From the NCBI RefSeq assembly GCF_001954195.1, contig NZ_MBES01000068.1, positions 92,950 through 156,949 of the forward strand: 64,000 bases of DNA. The letters run 5' to 3'. Of this stretch, positions 43,002 to 52,892 are shown piece by piece. Each line of letters opens with the position of its first letter. Position 1 is the first letter of the stretch. Made by a program: the position numbers and the translations under genes. The notes below the pieces were generated by a model. That model worked only from the letters and a program-made list of their open reading frames with translations. It was not told where the DNA came from and did not search any database. Origin of the DNA: Mycobacterium sp. IS-1264. GTDB taxonomy: Bacteria; Actinomycetota; Actinomycetes; Mycobacteriales; Mycobacteriaceae.

Positions 43002-44557
43002 TGGGCATGCGGGCGGGACGCGGCGTCGCGATCAGTGCGGGCAGCCTGGCGGTACTGCTGGGCGCCCTGGACACCTACGTCGTCGTCACGATCATGCGCG
43101 ACATCATGCGGGACGTTCACATCCCGCTCAACCAACTGCAGCGCATCACCTGGATCGTCACGCTGTACCTGCTGGGCTACATCGCCGCGATGCCGTTGTT
43201 GGGCCGGGCCTCCGACCGGTTCGGTCGCAAGCTGCTGCTGCAGACCGCCCTGGCGCTGTTCATTGTCGGTTCGGTGGTGACCGCGCTGGCCGGGCATTTC
43301 GGCGATTTCCACATGCTGGTCGCCGGCCGCACCGTCCAGGGCATCGCCAGCGGCGCCTTGTTGCCGGTCACCCTCGCGCTGGGCGCCGACCTGTGGGCCC
43401 AACGCAACCGCGCCGGCGTGCTCGGCGGCATCGGCGCCGCGCAGGAACTCGGCAGCGTGCTGGGTCCCCTGTACGGCATTTTCATCGTCTGGTTGTCCCA
43501 CGACTGGCGCTACGTGTTCTGGATCAACGTCCCGCTGACCTTGATCGCCATGGCGATGATTCAGTTCAGCCTGCCGTCGCACGACCGCGCCGACAAGCCG
43601 GAGAAGATCGACCTGGTGGGTGGTCTGCTGCTGGCCATCGCGCTGGGCCTGGCGGTCATCGGGCTGTACAACCCGCAGCCCGACGGCAAGCAGCTGCTGC
43701 CGAGCTACGGGTTGCCGTTGGTGATCGGGGCGATCGCGGTCGCGGTGGTGTTCGTGATCTGGGAGCGTTTCTCGCGCACCCGGCTGATCGAACCGGCGGG
43801 TGTGCATTTCCGGCCCTTCCTGGCCGCTTTGGGCGCGTCGGTGACGGCGGGTGCGGCGCTGATGGTGACCCTGGTTGACGTCGAGTTGTTCGGCCAGGGC
43901 GTGCTGCAGATGGACCAGAACCAAGCGGCCGGCCTGCTGCTGTGGTTCTTGATCGCGCTGCCGATCGGGGCGGTGCTGGGCGGCTGGATCGCCACCCGGA
44001 TCGGCGATCGTGCGATGACCTTCATCGGCCTGTTGATCGCGGCCTACGGGTATTGGCTGATCCATTACTGGCGCGAGGATCTGTTGGAGCAGCGCCACAA
44101 CATCTTTGGCCTGCTCACATTGCCCGCGATGCACGCCGACCTGCTGGTGGCCGGCCTCGGACTCGGCCTGGTGATCGGGCCGCTGTCGTCGGCCGCCCTG
44201 CGTGTCGTCCCGCCCGCCCAACACGGCATCGCCTCAGCCGCGGTGGTGGTGGCCCGGATGACCGGCATGCTGATCGGGATGGCCGCGCTGAGCGCCTTCG
44301 GCTTCTACTCGTTCAACCGGAAGCTGGCCCACCTGACGGCCGAGATCCCGCCCAACGCCACCCTGATGGAACGGGTGGCCGCCCAGGCAACCCTTTTCCT
44401 GAAGGCGTTCGCCCAGATGTTCGGCGACATCTTCCTGATCACCGTTGGCATCTGTATCGCGGGGGCGCTGCTGGGCCTGCTGGTCGGCGGCCGCAAGGAG
44501 CACGCCGACGAAACGGAAGTCCCCGAGCAAGAGACCGTCGCGCTGGGCGACCGCTAG
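43001..44557 (+). CDS. p55: MFS transporter P55
   Basis: P55 is the major-facilitator partner of LprG, needed for lipid export and drug/antioxidant resistance in mycobacteria. The 518-residue protein has about 14 membrane segments, the loop 2-3 motif [15 protein letters not shown], the TM4 motif [16 protein letters not shown] and TM5 motif [16 protein letters not shown]. The start is ATG 43001. It ends overlapping the convergent ribD by four bases. The lprG-p55 pair lies within the riboflavin gene region, as in M. tuberculosis. Confidence 0.97.
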   Translation: MGMRAGRGVAISAGSLAVLLGALDTYVVVTIMRDIMRDVHIPLNQLQRITWIVTLYLLGYIAAMPLLGRASDRFGRKLLLQTALALFIVGSVVTALAGHFGDFHMLVAGRTVQGIASGALLPVTLALGADLWAQRNRAGVLGGIGAAQELGSVLGPLYGIFIVWLSHDWRYVFWINVPLTLIAMAMIQFSLPSHDRADKPEKIDLVGGLLLAIALGLAVIGLYNPQPDGKQLLPSYGLPLVIGAIAVAVVFVIWERFSRTRLIEPAGVHFRPFLAALGASVTAGAALMVTLVDVELFGQGVLQMDQNQAAGLLLWFLIALPIGAVLGGWIATRIGDRAMTFIGLLIAAYGYWLIHYWREDLLEQRHNIFGLLTLPAMHADLLVAGLGLGLVIGPLSSAALRVVPPAQHGIASAAVVVARMTGMLIGMAALSAFGFYSFNRKLAHLTAEIPPNATLMERVAAQATLFLKAFAQMFGDIFLITVGICIAGALLGLLVGGRKEHADETEVPEQETVALGDR

Positions 44558-45579
44558 CCGCTGTGCGGCACCAGGCTGATCACTAGGTCCGGGCCGGCCC
44601 GGTCGACGCCGTCGAACTGCCAGCGCAGCGCCTTGGAAATGCTGGACACCCCCACGTCGTCGACGGCCGTGATGGGGCCACCCACCAGAATCGGCGCGAC
44701 GTAGGCCAGGATGCGGTTGATCGCGCCGGCCCGCAGGAACGCACCGGCGAGCGTCGGTCCGCCCTCCAGTAGGACGTCGGTGCGGTCGGAGAGCGCCTTG
44801 AGCACCTCGGCCGGATCGTGGGTGCGAATCACCATGGTGCGCGAATCGTCGTTGAGAACCTTTGCCTCGGAAGGTATTTCGCGCATCCCGACCACCACGC
44901 GCAGCGGTTGCTCGTCCGCCAGCGAGCCGTCGGGCAGCCGAGCCGTCAGTGCCGGATCGTCGGCCAGCACGGTGCCGGTGCCCACGACGATCGCGTCGGC
45001 CATGGCGCGGCGCCGATGCAGATCCAGCCGCGAGGCCTCACTGGAGATCCACTTACTCGATCCGTCCGAGGCGGCGCTGCGCCCGTCGATGCTGCTGGCG
45101 TACTTCCACGTCACATGCGGCAGCCCGGTCCGTTGCCGGTGTAGCCACTCACGCAGCGGCCCGCCCGCCACCTGGTCGGCCAGCACTCCGGAGCGCACCT
45201 CGACGCCTCCCGCCGAGAGCCGGTCCGCCCCGCCGCCCGCGATCGCGTTCGGATCCGCGACGGCGTAGACCACCGTCGCCACCTTGGCGTCGATCAGGGC
45301 GTTCACGCACGGCGGCGTCTTGCCGTAGTGGTTGCAGGGCTCCAGGGTGACCACCGCGACGCCGCCGGCCGCCAAGCCGCCGGCCCGGCGCAGGGCCACC
45401 ACCTCGGCGTGGTCGCCGCCCGCCGGCGCGGTGCCGCCGACGCCGACGACCCGGCCCTCGGGATCGAGGATGACGGCCCCGACCGGCGGATTCGGGTAGG
45501 TGGCGCCCTTGACCTGATAGGACTGCTCGATGGCGAGGCGCATGGCCGACTCGATGCTGTCGACCCGCTCGAGGCTCAT
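44554..45579 (-). CDS. ribD: Bifunctional riboflavin biosynthesis deaminase/reductase RibD
   Basis: RibD deaminates and then reduces the pyrimidine intermediate of riboflavin synthesis. The N-terminal cytidine-deaminase-like domain carries the zinc site [13 protein letters not shown] and [18 protein letters not shown]; the reductase half has [20 protein letters not shown] and [13 protein letters not shown]. The product is 341 residues from ATG 45579, which overlaps the rpe stop with ATGA; the longer ORF upstream is the rpe sequence in another frame. It is called ribG in M. tuberculosis. Confidence 0.96.
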   Translation of the reverse strand: MSLERVDSIESAMRLAIEQSYQVKGATYPNPPVGAVILDPEGRVVGVGGTAPAGGDHAEVVALRRAGGLAAGGVAVVTLEPCNHYGKTPPCVNALIDAKVATVVYAVADPNAIAGGGADRLSAGGVEVRSGVLADQVAGGPLREWLHRQRTGLPHVTWKYASSIDGRSAASDGSSKWISSEASRLDLHRRRAMADAIVVGTGTVLADDPALTARLPDGSLADEQPLRVVVGMREIPSEAKVLNDDSRTMVIRTHDPAEVLKALSDRTDVLLEGGPTLAGAFLRAGAINRILAYVAPILVGGPITAVDDVGVSSISKALRWQFDGVDRAGPDLVISLVPHSG

Positions 45580-46274
45580 AAGCTCAGGTGCGGTGAGGCG
45601 GCACCGGCCTGACGCCGCAACGCCCGGACCGCGGCCTCCGGATCCTGGGCGCCGTATACCGCCGAACCGGCGACAAAGCAGTCGACGCCGGCCTCGGCGG
45701 CTTGCTCGATGGTCTCGTCGTTGATGCCGCCGTCGATCTCGACCAGGATCGTCAGCTCGCCCGCGTCGACCATCTTGCGAACCGTGCGCACCTTGCTGAG
45801 CACCTCCGGGATGAAGCTCTGGCCGCCGAAGCCGGGCTCCACCGACATCACCAGGAAGGTGTCGAAGTGGGGCAGGATCTCGAGGTAGGGATCCAGCGGA
45901 GTCTTCGGCTTGATGCTGAGCCCGGCTTTGGCGCCGGCGGCCCGGATATCGCGGGCCACGCCGACGGGATTGTCGGTGGCCTCGGCGTGGAAGGTGACGT
46001 TGTACGCGCCCGCTTCCGCGTACGGGGGTGCCCACCGGTCCGGATTGTCGATCATCAAATGGCAATCCATCGGGATGTCGGTGTGGGTCAGCAGGCTCTC
46101 GACAACCGGCAGCCCGATCGTCAGGTTGGGCACGAAGTGGCCGTCCATCACGTCGACGTGCAGCCAGTCGGCGCCCTCCACCGCGGCCGCTTCGTCGGCG
46201 AGCCGGGCGAAGTCGGCGGCCAGGATGGACGGTGCGATCAGGGGGCCCGTCACAGGTCCCGTGCTGCGTGACAT
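45576..46274 (-). CDS. rpe: Ribulose-phosphate 3-epimerase
   Basis: The enzyme interconverts ribulose-5-P and xylulose-5-P and connects the oxidative pentose branch to tkt. The 232-residue TIM barrel has [32 protein letters not shown] with metal ligands, [12 protein letters not shown] and [13 protein letters not shown] 46274 ([11 protein letters not shown]) is used because the ORF beyond reads the rsmB gene antisense frame. It lies 32 bases after rsmB and overlaps ribD. Confidence 0.97.
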   Translation of the reverse strand: MSRSTGPVTGPLIAPSILAADFARLADEAAAVEGADWLHVDVMDGHFVPNLTIGLPVVESLLTHTDIPMDCHLMIDNPDRWAPPYAEAGAYNVTFHAEATDNPVGVARDIRAAGAKAGLSIKPKTPLDPYLEILPHFDTFLVMSVEPGFGGQSFIPEVLSKVRTVRKMVDAGELTILVEIDGGINDETIEQAAEAGVDCFVAGSAVYGAQDPEAAVRALRRQAGAASPHLSL

Positions 46275-46306
46275 GAGCGCAAGACTACTGAGCGGCGATC
46301 CGAAGC

Positions 46307-47671
46307 TCACGCAAGGCGGCGCAGCGCGGCGGCGAACATCGCGTCGGTGCCGTGCCGGTGCGGCCAAAGCTGCGCATACGGGCCCTCGCCCAGCTGCGCG
46401 GGTGCGAACAGCGGCGGGGTATCCAGCGCGCACACCGGCTGACGGCGCAGCGCGTCGGCGACCACGCCGACGGTTTCGGCCAGGTGCGGTGAACAGGTCG
46501 CATACAGCACCACGCCGCCGGGCCGGGTCAGCGCGATCGCGGCGGCCACCAGCTCGCGTTGCAGCTTGGTCAGCGCCGGCACGTCGGCCGGCTGGCGCCG
46601 CCAGCGGGCCTCCGGCCGCCGGCGCAACGCGCCCAGCCCGGTACACGGCACGTCGACCAGGACGCGGTCGAAACCGGGCTCGAGGCCGGTCTCCCGCCCG
46701 TCGACCCGCAGCACGTCAACGCCGAGCCCGCGGGTGTTCTGCTCGACCAGCTCCGCGCGGCGCGGTGCCGGCTCGACCGCCGTGACCCGGGCCCCGGACG
46801 GGGCGGCCAGGCCCGCCAGCAGCGCGGTCTTGCCGCCCGGCCCGGCGCACAGGTCCAGCCACCGGCCTGTGTCGTCGTCGACCGGGGCCAGCGTCAGCGC
46901 GCGGGCCACCAGCTGGCTGCCCTCGTCTTGAACCAGCGCGTCGCCGTCGCGCACCGGCGCCAGCAGGCCGGGGTCGCCGCCGGGCAGGTAGACCGCGTAC
47001 GGCGAATAGCGACCGACGCTGCCGCCGACCGCATCGGCCAGTTCGGCGGCGGTGAGGACTCCCGGGCGGGCCGCCAAATGCACCTGGGGCCGTTCGTCGT
47101 CGCTGACCAGCAGCGCGTCGAGTTCGGTCGCCGCCGCACCCAGCGCGTCGGCGAAGGCCTGGGCTATCCACCGCGGGTGTGCGCGCACGAACGCCGCGTG
47201 TCCGATCGGATCTCGCGCGGGATCCGGGGCCAACTCCTCGACCCAGGACTTCTCGTCCCGACCCGCGATGGTCCGCAGTACGGCGTTGACGAAACCCGCT
47301 CGCGCCGAGTCGAATTCGATGCCCGCCTGTTCGACCGTGGTGGATACCGCCGCGTGGGCGTCGACGCGGGTGCGCAGCAATTGGTAGGCGCCGAGCCGCA
47401 GCAGGTCCAGCAACACCGGGTTGATCGCTTCCGGCGACCTTCCGGCCGCCGCACCGATGATCGCGTCGAGCAGGCCCCGGGTGCGGCAGGTTCCGTAGGT
47501 CAGTTCGGTGGCGAAAGCCGCGTCGCGACCGCTGATTCCGCGTTCGCGCAGCCGCGCCGGCAGCGCGAGGTTCGCGTACGCGTCGCGCTCGCTGACGGCG
47601 CGCAGCACCTCGAACGCGGCGGCGCGGGCCGGGTCGAGCGGCCGCCGCCGCCTTCGCGGTTGCGGACTCAC
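46307..47671 (-). CDS. rsmB: 16S rRNA (cytosine-967-C5)-methyltransferase RsmB/Fmu
   Basis: The protein methylates a 16S rRNA cytosine with SAM. It has a NusB-like N-terminal RNA-binding domain (about 10-150; [20 protein letters not shown]) and a Fmu methyltransferase domain with SAM motif [18 protein letters not shown], catalytic cysteine motif [20 protein letters not shown] and the second cysteine in [14 protein letters not shown] 47671 gives 454 residues and a GTGA overlap with the fmt stop; the ORF further upstream is fmt antisense-frame sequence. Confidence 0.94.
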   Translation of the reverse strand: MSPQPRRRRRPLDPARAAAFEVLRAVSERDAYANLALPARLRERGISGRDAAFATELTYGTCRTRGLLDAIIGAAAGRSPEAINPVLLDLLRLGAYQLLRTRVDAHAAVSTTVEQAGIEFDSARAGFVNAVLRTIAGRDEKSWVEELAPDPARDPIGHAAFVRAHPRWIAQAFADALGAAATELDALLVSDDERPQVHLAARPGVLTAAELADAVGGSVGRYSPYAVYLPGGDPGLLAPVRDGDALVQDEGSQLVARALTLAPVDDDTGRWLDLCAGPGGKTALLAGLAAPSGARVTAVEPAPRRAELVEQNTRGLGVDVLRVDGRETGLEPGFDRVLVDVPCTGLGALRRRPEARWRRQPADVPALTKLQRELVAAAIALTRPGGVVLYATCSPHLAETVGVVADALRRQPVCALDTPPLFAPAQLGEGPYAQLWPHRHGTDAMFAAALRRLA

Positions 47672-48597
47672 GACGCCCGCGCGGCGGGGTCGAGCCTGGC
47701 GCCGCGCGCCCAGTCGACAGCGTTCATGAGTTTCTTTCCGGGCGGCTGAATTTGGCCCAGCCGCACCGGGTCCGAGCCGGTGCCGATCCATACACTCTTT
47801 CGGTCGACGCGAATGTCGCCGGGCGGCAAGGATTCTGGAGCCTCGTCGAGGTACACCGGCCCCAGTTTGACCCGCAGGTCGCCGATGAGCGTCCAGGCGC
47901 CGGGGTTGGGTGTGACCGCGCGGATGCTGCGTTCGACGACCGGTGCCGGCAGGTCCCAGCGCACCCGGGCCCCCTCGACGGTGATCTTCGGCGCGACGCT
48001 GACCCCGTCGGCCGGCTGGGGCCGCGGCGTCAGCGTCTCGTCGGCGATGCCGTCCAGCGTGGTCGACAGCAGCGCCGCCCCCGAAAGGGCAAGGCGCTCA
48101 AGCAGATCGCCCGCGGTGTCGGTCGGCCGGATCGTCTCGGTGACGACGCCGTAGACCGGTCCGGAGTCCAGGCTCGGTTCGATCCGAAACGTCGTCGCCC
48201 CGGTGATGGTGTCCCCCGCCGCGATCGCGGCCTGCACCGGCGCCGCGCCTCGCCAGGCGGGCAGCAGCGAGAAGTGCAGGTTGATCCACCCTCGTGGGGG
48301 CACCGCGAGCAGGGCGTCGCGCAGCAGCGCGCCATAGGCCACCACCGCACAGCACTCGGGCCCGAACTCCGTGAGCTCCGCGACGAATTCCGGCGAGTTC
48401 GGCCGCGCCGGCCGCAGCAACGGAATGCCTCGGTCGAGCGCCTCGCGGGCCACCGGCGACGGCTGTGGCGTGCCCCGCCGGCCGGAGGCGGCGTCGGGCC
48501 GGGTCAGGACCGCGACCACCTCGTGGCGGGGTGAGTCGACGAGGGCGCGCAGCGCGGGCAGCGCGGGCTCCGGAGTACCGGCGAAGACGAGACGCAC
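47668..48597 (-). CDS. fmt: Methionyl-tRNA formyltransferase
   Basis: Fmt formylates initiator Met-tRNA with 10-formyl-THF. The 309-residue protein starts [17 protein letters not shown] and has the catalytic region [17 protein letters not shown] and SLDSGPVYG, then the C-terminal OB-like domain ([22 protein letters not shown]). I choose GTG 48597 for its family N-terminus; a second GTG lies two codons upstream at 48603. It heads fmt-rsmB-rpe-ribD. Confidence 0.95.
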   Translation of the reverse strand: MRLVFAGTPEPALPALRALVDSPRHEVVAVLTRPDAASGRRGTPQPSPVAREALDRGIPLLRPARPNSPEFVAELTEFGPECCAVVAYGALLRDALLAVPPRGWINLHFSLLPAWRGAAPVQAAIAAGDTITGATTFRIEPSLDSGPVYGVVTETIRPTDTAGDLLERLALSGAALLSTTLDGIADETLTPRPQPADGVSVAPKITVEGARVRWDLPAPVVERSIRAVTPNPGAWTLIGDLRVKLGPVYLDEAPESLPPGDIRVDRKSVWIGTGSDPVRLGQIQPPGKKLMNAVDWARGARLDPAARAS

Positions 48598-48604
48598 GCG
48601 CACA

Positions 48605-48610
48605 AGTCTA
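48605..48610 (-). promoter_or_regulatory. Candidate -10 box for leaderless fmt message
   Basis: On the minus strand TAGACT (plus strand AGTCTA) fits TANNNT and is followed by seven bases and then the GTG at 48597. No Shine-Dalgarno sequence is seen before this GTG. This spacing would place the transcript start at the start codon. Confidence 0.4.
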
Positions 48611-48665
48611 GGAATGACGGGATCTGCGCAGGACATACTCAGGTTTCACACAGTTGCATCTGTAT

Positions 48666-48691
48666 ATTGTTTCTTTAAGTTACTATTTCCA
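48666..48691. promoter_or_regulatory. Putative MarR operator upstream of the methyltransferase
   Basis: This AT-rich 26-base stretch shares 17 of 26 positions with 50068-50093, upstream of the MarR gene: both read ATT-x-TTTC-x-T, six variable bases, then ACTAT-x-TCCA. It contains the imperfect palindrome GTTTCTT-T-AAGTTAC and lies 25 bases before the ATG. In M. tuberculosis the homologous regulator Rv1404 represses Rv1405c. Confidence 0.45.
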
Positions 48692-48715
48692 GTGGCTCCT
48701 ATCTGAGGAGGTCCG

Positions 48716-49531
48716 ATGACCCTCGATACGACGACCGACGACGTGGCCGCCGCGCACCGCACCATGTGGGCGCTGGGCGACTACCCCCTGATGGCCGAGG
48801 AAGTGATGGCCCCGCTCGGCCCAATCCTGGTGGCCGCCACTGGCATTGGGCCCGGCCACCGGGTGCTCGACGTCGCCGCCGGGTCGGGCAATATCTCGCT
48901 GCCGGCCGCCCGGGCGGGGGCCAGCGTCGTGTCCACCGATCTGACGCCGGAGTTGCTCGCGCGGTCCCGGGCGCGGGCCGCGGCCGCGGGATTGAGGCTC
49001 GATTACCGGGAGGCCAACGCGCACGCGCTGCCGTTCGGCGACGGCGAATTCGACACCGTGCTCTCGGCGATCGGCGTGATGTTCGCCCCAGACCACCGGC
49101 GCGCCGCCAGCGAGCTGGTCCGAGTCTGCCGGCCGGGCGGGACGATTGGCCTGATCAGCTGGACCGCGGAAGGATTCTTCGGCCGGATGCTGGCCACCAT
49201 CAGGCCCTATCGCCCCAGTCTGTCGCCGGCCGTACCCCCGGCGGCGCTATGGGGACGCGAAGGGTACATCGCCGGGCTGCTGGGCGATCGAATCCGGGGC
49301 GTCGAAACCAGGCGGGGCATGTTGGCCGTGCACCGGTTCGACACCGCCGCGGCCGTGCACGACTACTTCAAGAATCACTACGGCCCGACGATCGAGGCCT
49401 ATGCGAACATCGGCCACAATCGCGTGCTGACCGCCGAGCTCGACGCCCAACTCATCGAACTGGCACAGCAATACCTCACCGACGGCACCATGGAATGGGA
49501 GTATCTGCTGCTGGTCGCGGAGGCGCGCTGA
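48716..49531 (+). CDS. SAM-dependent methyltransferase (Rv1405c-like)
   Basis: The 271-residue protein is a class I methyltransferase of the UbiE/type 11 group: SAM-binding motif VLDVAAGSGNISLPAAR, acidic loop STDLTPELLARSRARA, and FDTVLSAIGVMFAPDH. The natural substrate is unknown; its homologue is strongly induced by acid in M. tuberculosis. The ATG 48716 follows a strong GAGGAGG ribosome site. It converges on the MarR gene with ten bases between stops. Confidence 0.9.
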   Translation: MTLDTTTDDVAAAHRTMWALGDYPLMAEEVMAPLGPILVAATGIGPGHRVLDVAAGSGNISLPAARAGASVVSTDLTPELLARSRARAAAAGLRLDYREANAHALPFGDGEFDTVLSAIGVMFAPDHRRAASELVRVCRPGGTIGLISWTAEGFFGRMLATIRPYRPSLSPAVPPAALWGREGYIAGLLGDRIRGVETRRGMLAVHRFDTAAAVHDYFKNHYGPTIEAYANIGHNRVLTAELDAQLIELAQQYLTDGTMEWEYLLLVAEAR

Positions 49532-49541
49532 GCCCCCGCGC

Positions 49542-50024
49542 CTACACCACGTCGACGTCGAGGTGCACGTCGGGCTCGCCGCCCGCGGCGGTGAACGCGG
49601 TCAGGGCCCGCACCAGCCCGTGCCGCTCCGGCGGCGGCATTTTCTCCACGATGGCCGCGATTTCGGAACGGCGGTACGCGGTGACCCGCCGAACGACCTC
49701 GCGCCCGCGCGGGGTCAGCGCGGCGAGCAATTCGCGCCGCGACGTCGGGTGCGGCAGGCGATCGATCAGCCCGGCGGAGACGAGTCTGTCGACCATCCGC
49801 CCGGTGGCCGACGGCTGGACCCCCAGCAGGCCGGCCAGCGTGGCCAGGTTGACCGGGCCCCGATTGGAAAGGATGACCAGCGTTCGGAACTGCGGAATGG
49901 TGATGGACTCGTCGACCTGTCCGATGGAGCGGGCCGATACGGCCACCAGTAGCCGGGACGCGGTCAGCAACGCATCGGTGATCACATCCAGCGACTCGTC
50001 AGCCGCCGTCGCGTCGGGTGCCAT
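49542..50024 (-). CDS. MarR-family transcriptional regulator (Rv1404-like)
   Basis: The 160-residue protein is a dimeric winged-helix regulator: FRTLVILSNRGPVNLATLAG, GVQPSATGRMVDRLVSAGLI (recognition helix) and RRELLAALTPRGREVV (wing). It probably controls the convergent methyltransferase gene and itself, as Rv1404 does with Rv1405c. The start is ATG 50024. The second target known in M. tuberculosis, Rv1403c, is not between this gene and priA here. Confidence 0.9.
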   Translation of the reverse strand: MAPDATAADESLDVITDALLTASRLLVAVSARSIGQVDESITIPQFRTLVILSNRGPVNLATLAGLLGVQPSATGRMVDRLVSAGLIDRLPHPTSRRELLAALTPRGREVVRRVTAYRRSEIAAIVEKMPPPERHGLVRALTAFTAAGGEPDVHLDVDVV

Positions 50025-50067
50025 CGTGCCCCTCTCCCGGTAACAGCGTCCAATATCGTAAGCACGG

Positions 50068-50093
50068 ATTATTTCCTACGCACACTATCTCCA
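50068..50093. promoter_or_regulatory. Putative MarR autoregulatory site
   Basis: The stretch resembles the one upstream of the methyltransferase (48666-48691) at 17 of 26 positions, in the same plus-strand orientation. On the minus strand it is followed by TACGAT, a candidate -10 for the MarR gene, so a bound regulator could cover the -35 zone. It lies 44-69 bases upstream of the gene start. Confidence 0.4.
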
Positions 50094-50132
50094 TCGGGCG
50101 CGTCGATCCGGTTCGGCATCGGGGATTCGCCA

Positions 50133-52136
50133 CTACCCGATGTGCAGCGGGTCCATCTGCACCCGGAGCGGCTGATGGCTTTGCCGCGCGCTGAGCACCC
50201 CGACGGCGCGCCGCAGGCCGGCCGCCAGCGCCAGGCCCTGCTCACGGGGGACGCGGACCAGCATCCGGGTCACCGCCGCGGCGGCGGTGCTGCCGGCCGG
50301 ACGGCGCACCCCCGCCGGCAGGTCGACCGGTCCGAGCAGATCGGCCCCGTCGGGCAACCGGGCCTCGTCCAGCAACGCCGCCACGGCGCCCGCCGTCCCG
50401 TCGATGGCGGCCATGTGCACGCTCGGCGGCAGGCCGACTTCGGTTCGCGCGGTCAGCTCGGCGTCGGCGTGACCCACCGGGTCCCAGCGGATCAGCGATT
50501 GCACTGTGGGAATTGACGATTCGGCGACCACAGTGACCACACCCCCGTCGCCGCGCGGACGCACCAGCGCGGCGGCGCTCATCCAGCGCCACAGGGCGTC
50601 CTCCGCCGCGCGCAGGTCTTGCCGGCCCAGCAGCGCCCAGGTATCCAGCAGCAGCGCCGACCCGTACCCGCCCGGCGCGCGGGGCTCGGCACCCGGGGTG
50701 GCGACCACCAGGGCGGGCCGGTCGGCGACGTCGGTCACGACGGCATCGCCCGCCGAGGTGACGACCGCCGTGCCCGGGAACGCCCGGCCGAGTTCCTCGG
50801 CGGTCCGCCGGGCCCCCACGACCACCGCACGCACCGCGTCGGATCCGCACCGCGCGCACCGCAACGCCGGTTCCGCGCGGCCACACCAGCGGCAGACGGC
50901 ACCCAGCCCGCCTTCCTGCAGCGACAGCGGCCCGGTGCAGTGCCGGCAACGGGCGATGGTGCGGCAGCGCCCGCAGGCCAGCGAGGGCACATACCCCCGC
51001 CGCGGCACCTGAACGAGCACCGGGGCGCCGGCCTCCAGCGACGCGCGGGCCGCGCGCAGCGCGATGGACGGTATGCGCGCGGTCCGGGCCGCCGGGTCGC
51101 GTTCGTCGGCGTAACCGGTGTCGTCCAGGGCCACCACCCGCGGGGTGCGGGCGCGCACCACCGGCCGGGCCGCCACGATGTCGTGCGCCCATCCGCCGCG
51201 CACCAACGCCTGCGCCTCTGCGGTGCGGGCATAGCCCCCGATCAGCGCCGCACACCGCGCCTGATGCGCGCGCAGCATCGCCACCTCGCGGGCATGCGGG
51301 TACGGCGCCCGCGGCTCGGCCAGGCTGTCGTCGGCGTCGGCCCAGACCATGACCAGGCCCAGGTCGGACATCGGCGCGAACACCGCGCTGCGGGTGCCGA
51401 TCACCAGCCGGGCGCTGCCCCGCAGCGCGGCGAGCCAGCGCCGGTAGCGTGCGGCCGGCCCGAGGCCCGCCGACAGCGCGACCACGCCGCGTTCGTCGAT
51501 CCGGGCCGTCGCGGAGCGACACAGCGCGTCCAGATCGCGCTGATCGGGCACGATCGCCAGCACCGCGCGGCCGGCGCGGATGGTCTGCGCGGCGGCCTCG
51601 GCGAACCGGTCCGCCCACGACTCGCCCGGCAGCGCCTGCCACACCGCGCGCGCCGCACGCGACTCGGCCAGGGCGGCAAGGAACTGCCCGCCGCGGGCGT
51701 AGAGCTCCCAACCCGACGGGTCGACCGGTGCCGGCGGCGCCGGGTCCGGCTCGGACGCCGCGGTTTCCCGCTCCACCCTGGCGTGCCTGGCCGGGACCGC
51801 CAGGCGCAGCACGTCCGGCCGGGTGCCGGCGTACCGCGCGGCCACCGCGTCGACCAAGCGGCGGATCTCCGCGGTAAGTACCGGTTCGGGCGACACGACG
51901 CGATCGAGCCAACCCAGCTTGCCGACGTGATCGGTGTCGTTGCGGCGTTCGAGCACGAATGCGTCGACCAGCCGGCCGTGAAAACGCACCCGCACCCGGA
52001 CCCCCGGCTGCGCATCGTCGGACTGCTCGGCCGAGACCAGGTAGTCGAATTCCCGATCGAGGTGCGGGACCGACAGCATCGGCAGCACCCTGGCGATGGG
52101 CTCCACCTCGACGGGTGTGCGCGGTTTGGGAGTCAC
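50133..52136 (-). CDS. priA: PriA-like replication restart protein lacking helicase motifs
   Basis: The 667-residue protein aligns along its length with PriA: N-terminal DNA-binding fold (PHLDREFDYLV), helicase-like core, and the zinc-binding insertion (CGRCRTIARCRHCTG then CRWCGRAEPALRCARCG). The ATPase motifs are gone. Where E. coli PriA has the Walker A GVTGSGKT, this has LPGESWADR (about 169-177), and in place of the DEEH box it has VWADADD (about 264-270). It therefore probably binds forks and partners without unwinding. This is a feature of actinobacterial PriA. GTG start 52136 is 21 bases after the lysoplasmalogenase-like gene. Confidence 0.9.
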   Translation of the reverse strand: MTPKPRTPVEVEPIARVLPMLSVPHLDREFDYLVSAEQSDDAQPGVRVRVRFHGRLVDAFVLERRNDTDHVGKLGWLDRVVSPEPVLTAEIRRLVDAVAARYAGTRPDVLRLAVPARHARVERETAASEPDPAPPAPVDPSGWELYARGGQFLAALAESRAARAVWQALPGESWADRFAEAAAQTIRAGRAVLAIVPDQRDLDALCRSATARIDERGVVALSAGLGPAARYRRWLAALRGSARLVIGTRSAVFAPMSDLGLVMVWADADDSLAEPRAPYPHAREVAMLRAHQARCAALIGGYARTAEAQALVRGGWAHDIVAARPVVRARTPRVVALDDTGYADERDPAARTARIPSIALRAARASLEAGAPVLVQVPRRGYVPSLACGRCRTIARCRHCTGPLSLQEGGLGAVCRWCGRAEPALRCARCGSDAVRAVVVGARRTAEELGRAFPGTAVVTSAGDAVVTDVADRPALVVATPGAEPRAPGGYGSALLLDTWALLGRQDLRAAEDALWRWMSAAALVRPRGDGGVVTVVAESSIPTVQSLIRWDPVGHADAELTARTEVGLPPSVHMAAIDGTAGAVAALLDEARLPDGADLLGPVDLPAGVRRPAGSTAAAAVTRMLVRVPREQGLALAAGLRRAVGVLSARQSHQPLRVQMDPLHIG

Positions 52137-52157
52137 GCTGCCTCGCGAGATGTGTTG

Positions 52158-52892
52158 CTACCCTTGGCTTTCAATGCGGTCGGCGGTGTCATCGGCGGGT
52201 TGGTCTCGGCCGAAAAAGAAACCGGCGGTGATCAAGATCTGGGCCGCGGCGTACGTCCACCAGATCGGCACCGCGAGTGCCTCGTTGCCCAGGATGAACC
52301 GCCCGATGCCGATCATCGCGTCAGACACGGCGAAACACACGGCCCCCACCGCGGTCCAGATCGTCGGCAGCTCGGCCAACAGCGCCGCACACACCATGGC
52401 GGTCAGCGCGACGATGTAGGCCGTTACCGAAAGCTTGTCCTTGCCCAGATGCGGCCACAGCCATGCCAGCAGCGACGTCGTCGCCACGCACATCACGGCG
52501 ACGGCGGCCAGCCGCGGACGCGACCGTGCGCGCGCCAGGGGAAGCAGCGCGCCCAGAAAACACAGGTGCGCCAACAGGAACGCGGCCAACCCGCCGACGA
52601 ACGACGGTCCCCACCACGGGATCGCCAGCAGCCAGTCGCCGACGGCCGACAGCAGCAGCGCCGGCATCAGCCAGCGCCGCTCGCGCACCACGGCGTGCGC
52701 CACCGCGGCGGCCGTCAGCAAAAGCGCCATCGACGCCTTGAACGGCGGCTGCAGAACCCAATGGCCGGTCAGCTCGATGCCCGGCGGCGAGCGCAACGCG
52801 ATCACCGTCAGGTAGATGCCGTAGCCGAGTCCCGCCCAGCCGGCCACCACCCAACACCCGACCACCAGGCGGGATGCGTACGGTACCTCCAT
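52158..52892 (-). CDS. Lysoplasmalogenase-like (YhhN/TMEM86) membrane protein (Rv1401-like)
   Basis: The 244-residue protein has about eight hydrophobic helices ([72 protein letters not shown]). The polar residues in SAVGDWLL and FAVSDAMIG are the conserved aspartates of the YhhN family, which includes mammalian lysoplasmalogenase. Activity is not proven in bacteria of this group. The ATG at 52892 shares the palindrome CATG with the ATG of lipI on the other strand; a GTG near residue 10 is an alternative start. Confidence 0.8.
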   Translation of the reverse strand: MEVPYASRLVVGCWVVAGWAGLGYGIYLTVIALRSPPGIELTGHWVLQPPFKASMALLLTAAAVAHAVVRERRWLMPALLLSAVGDWLLAIPWWGPSFVGGLAAFLLAHLCFLGALLPLARARSRPRLAAVAVMCVATTSLLAWLWPHLGKDKLSVTAYIVALTAMVCAALLAELPTIWTAVGAVCFAVSDAMIGIGRFILGNEALAVPIWWTYAAAQILITAGFFFGRDQPADDTADRIESQG

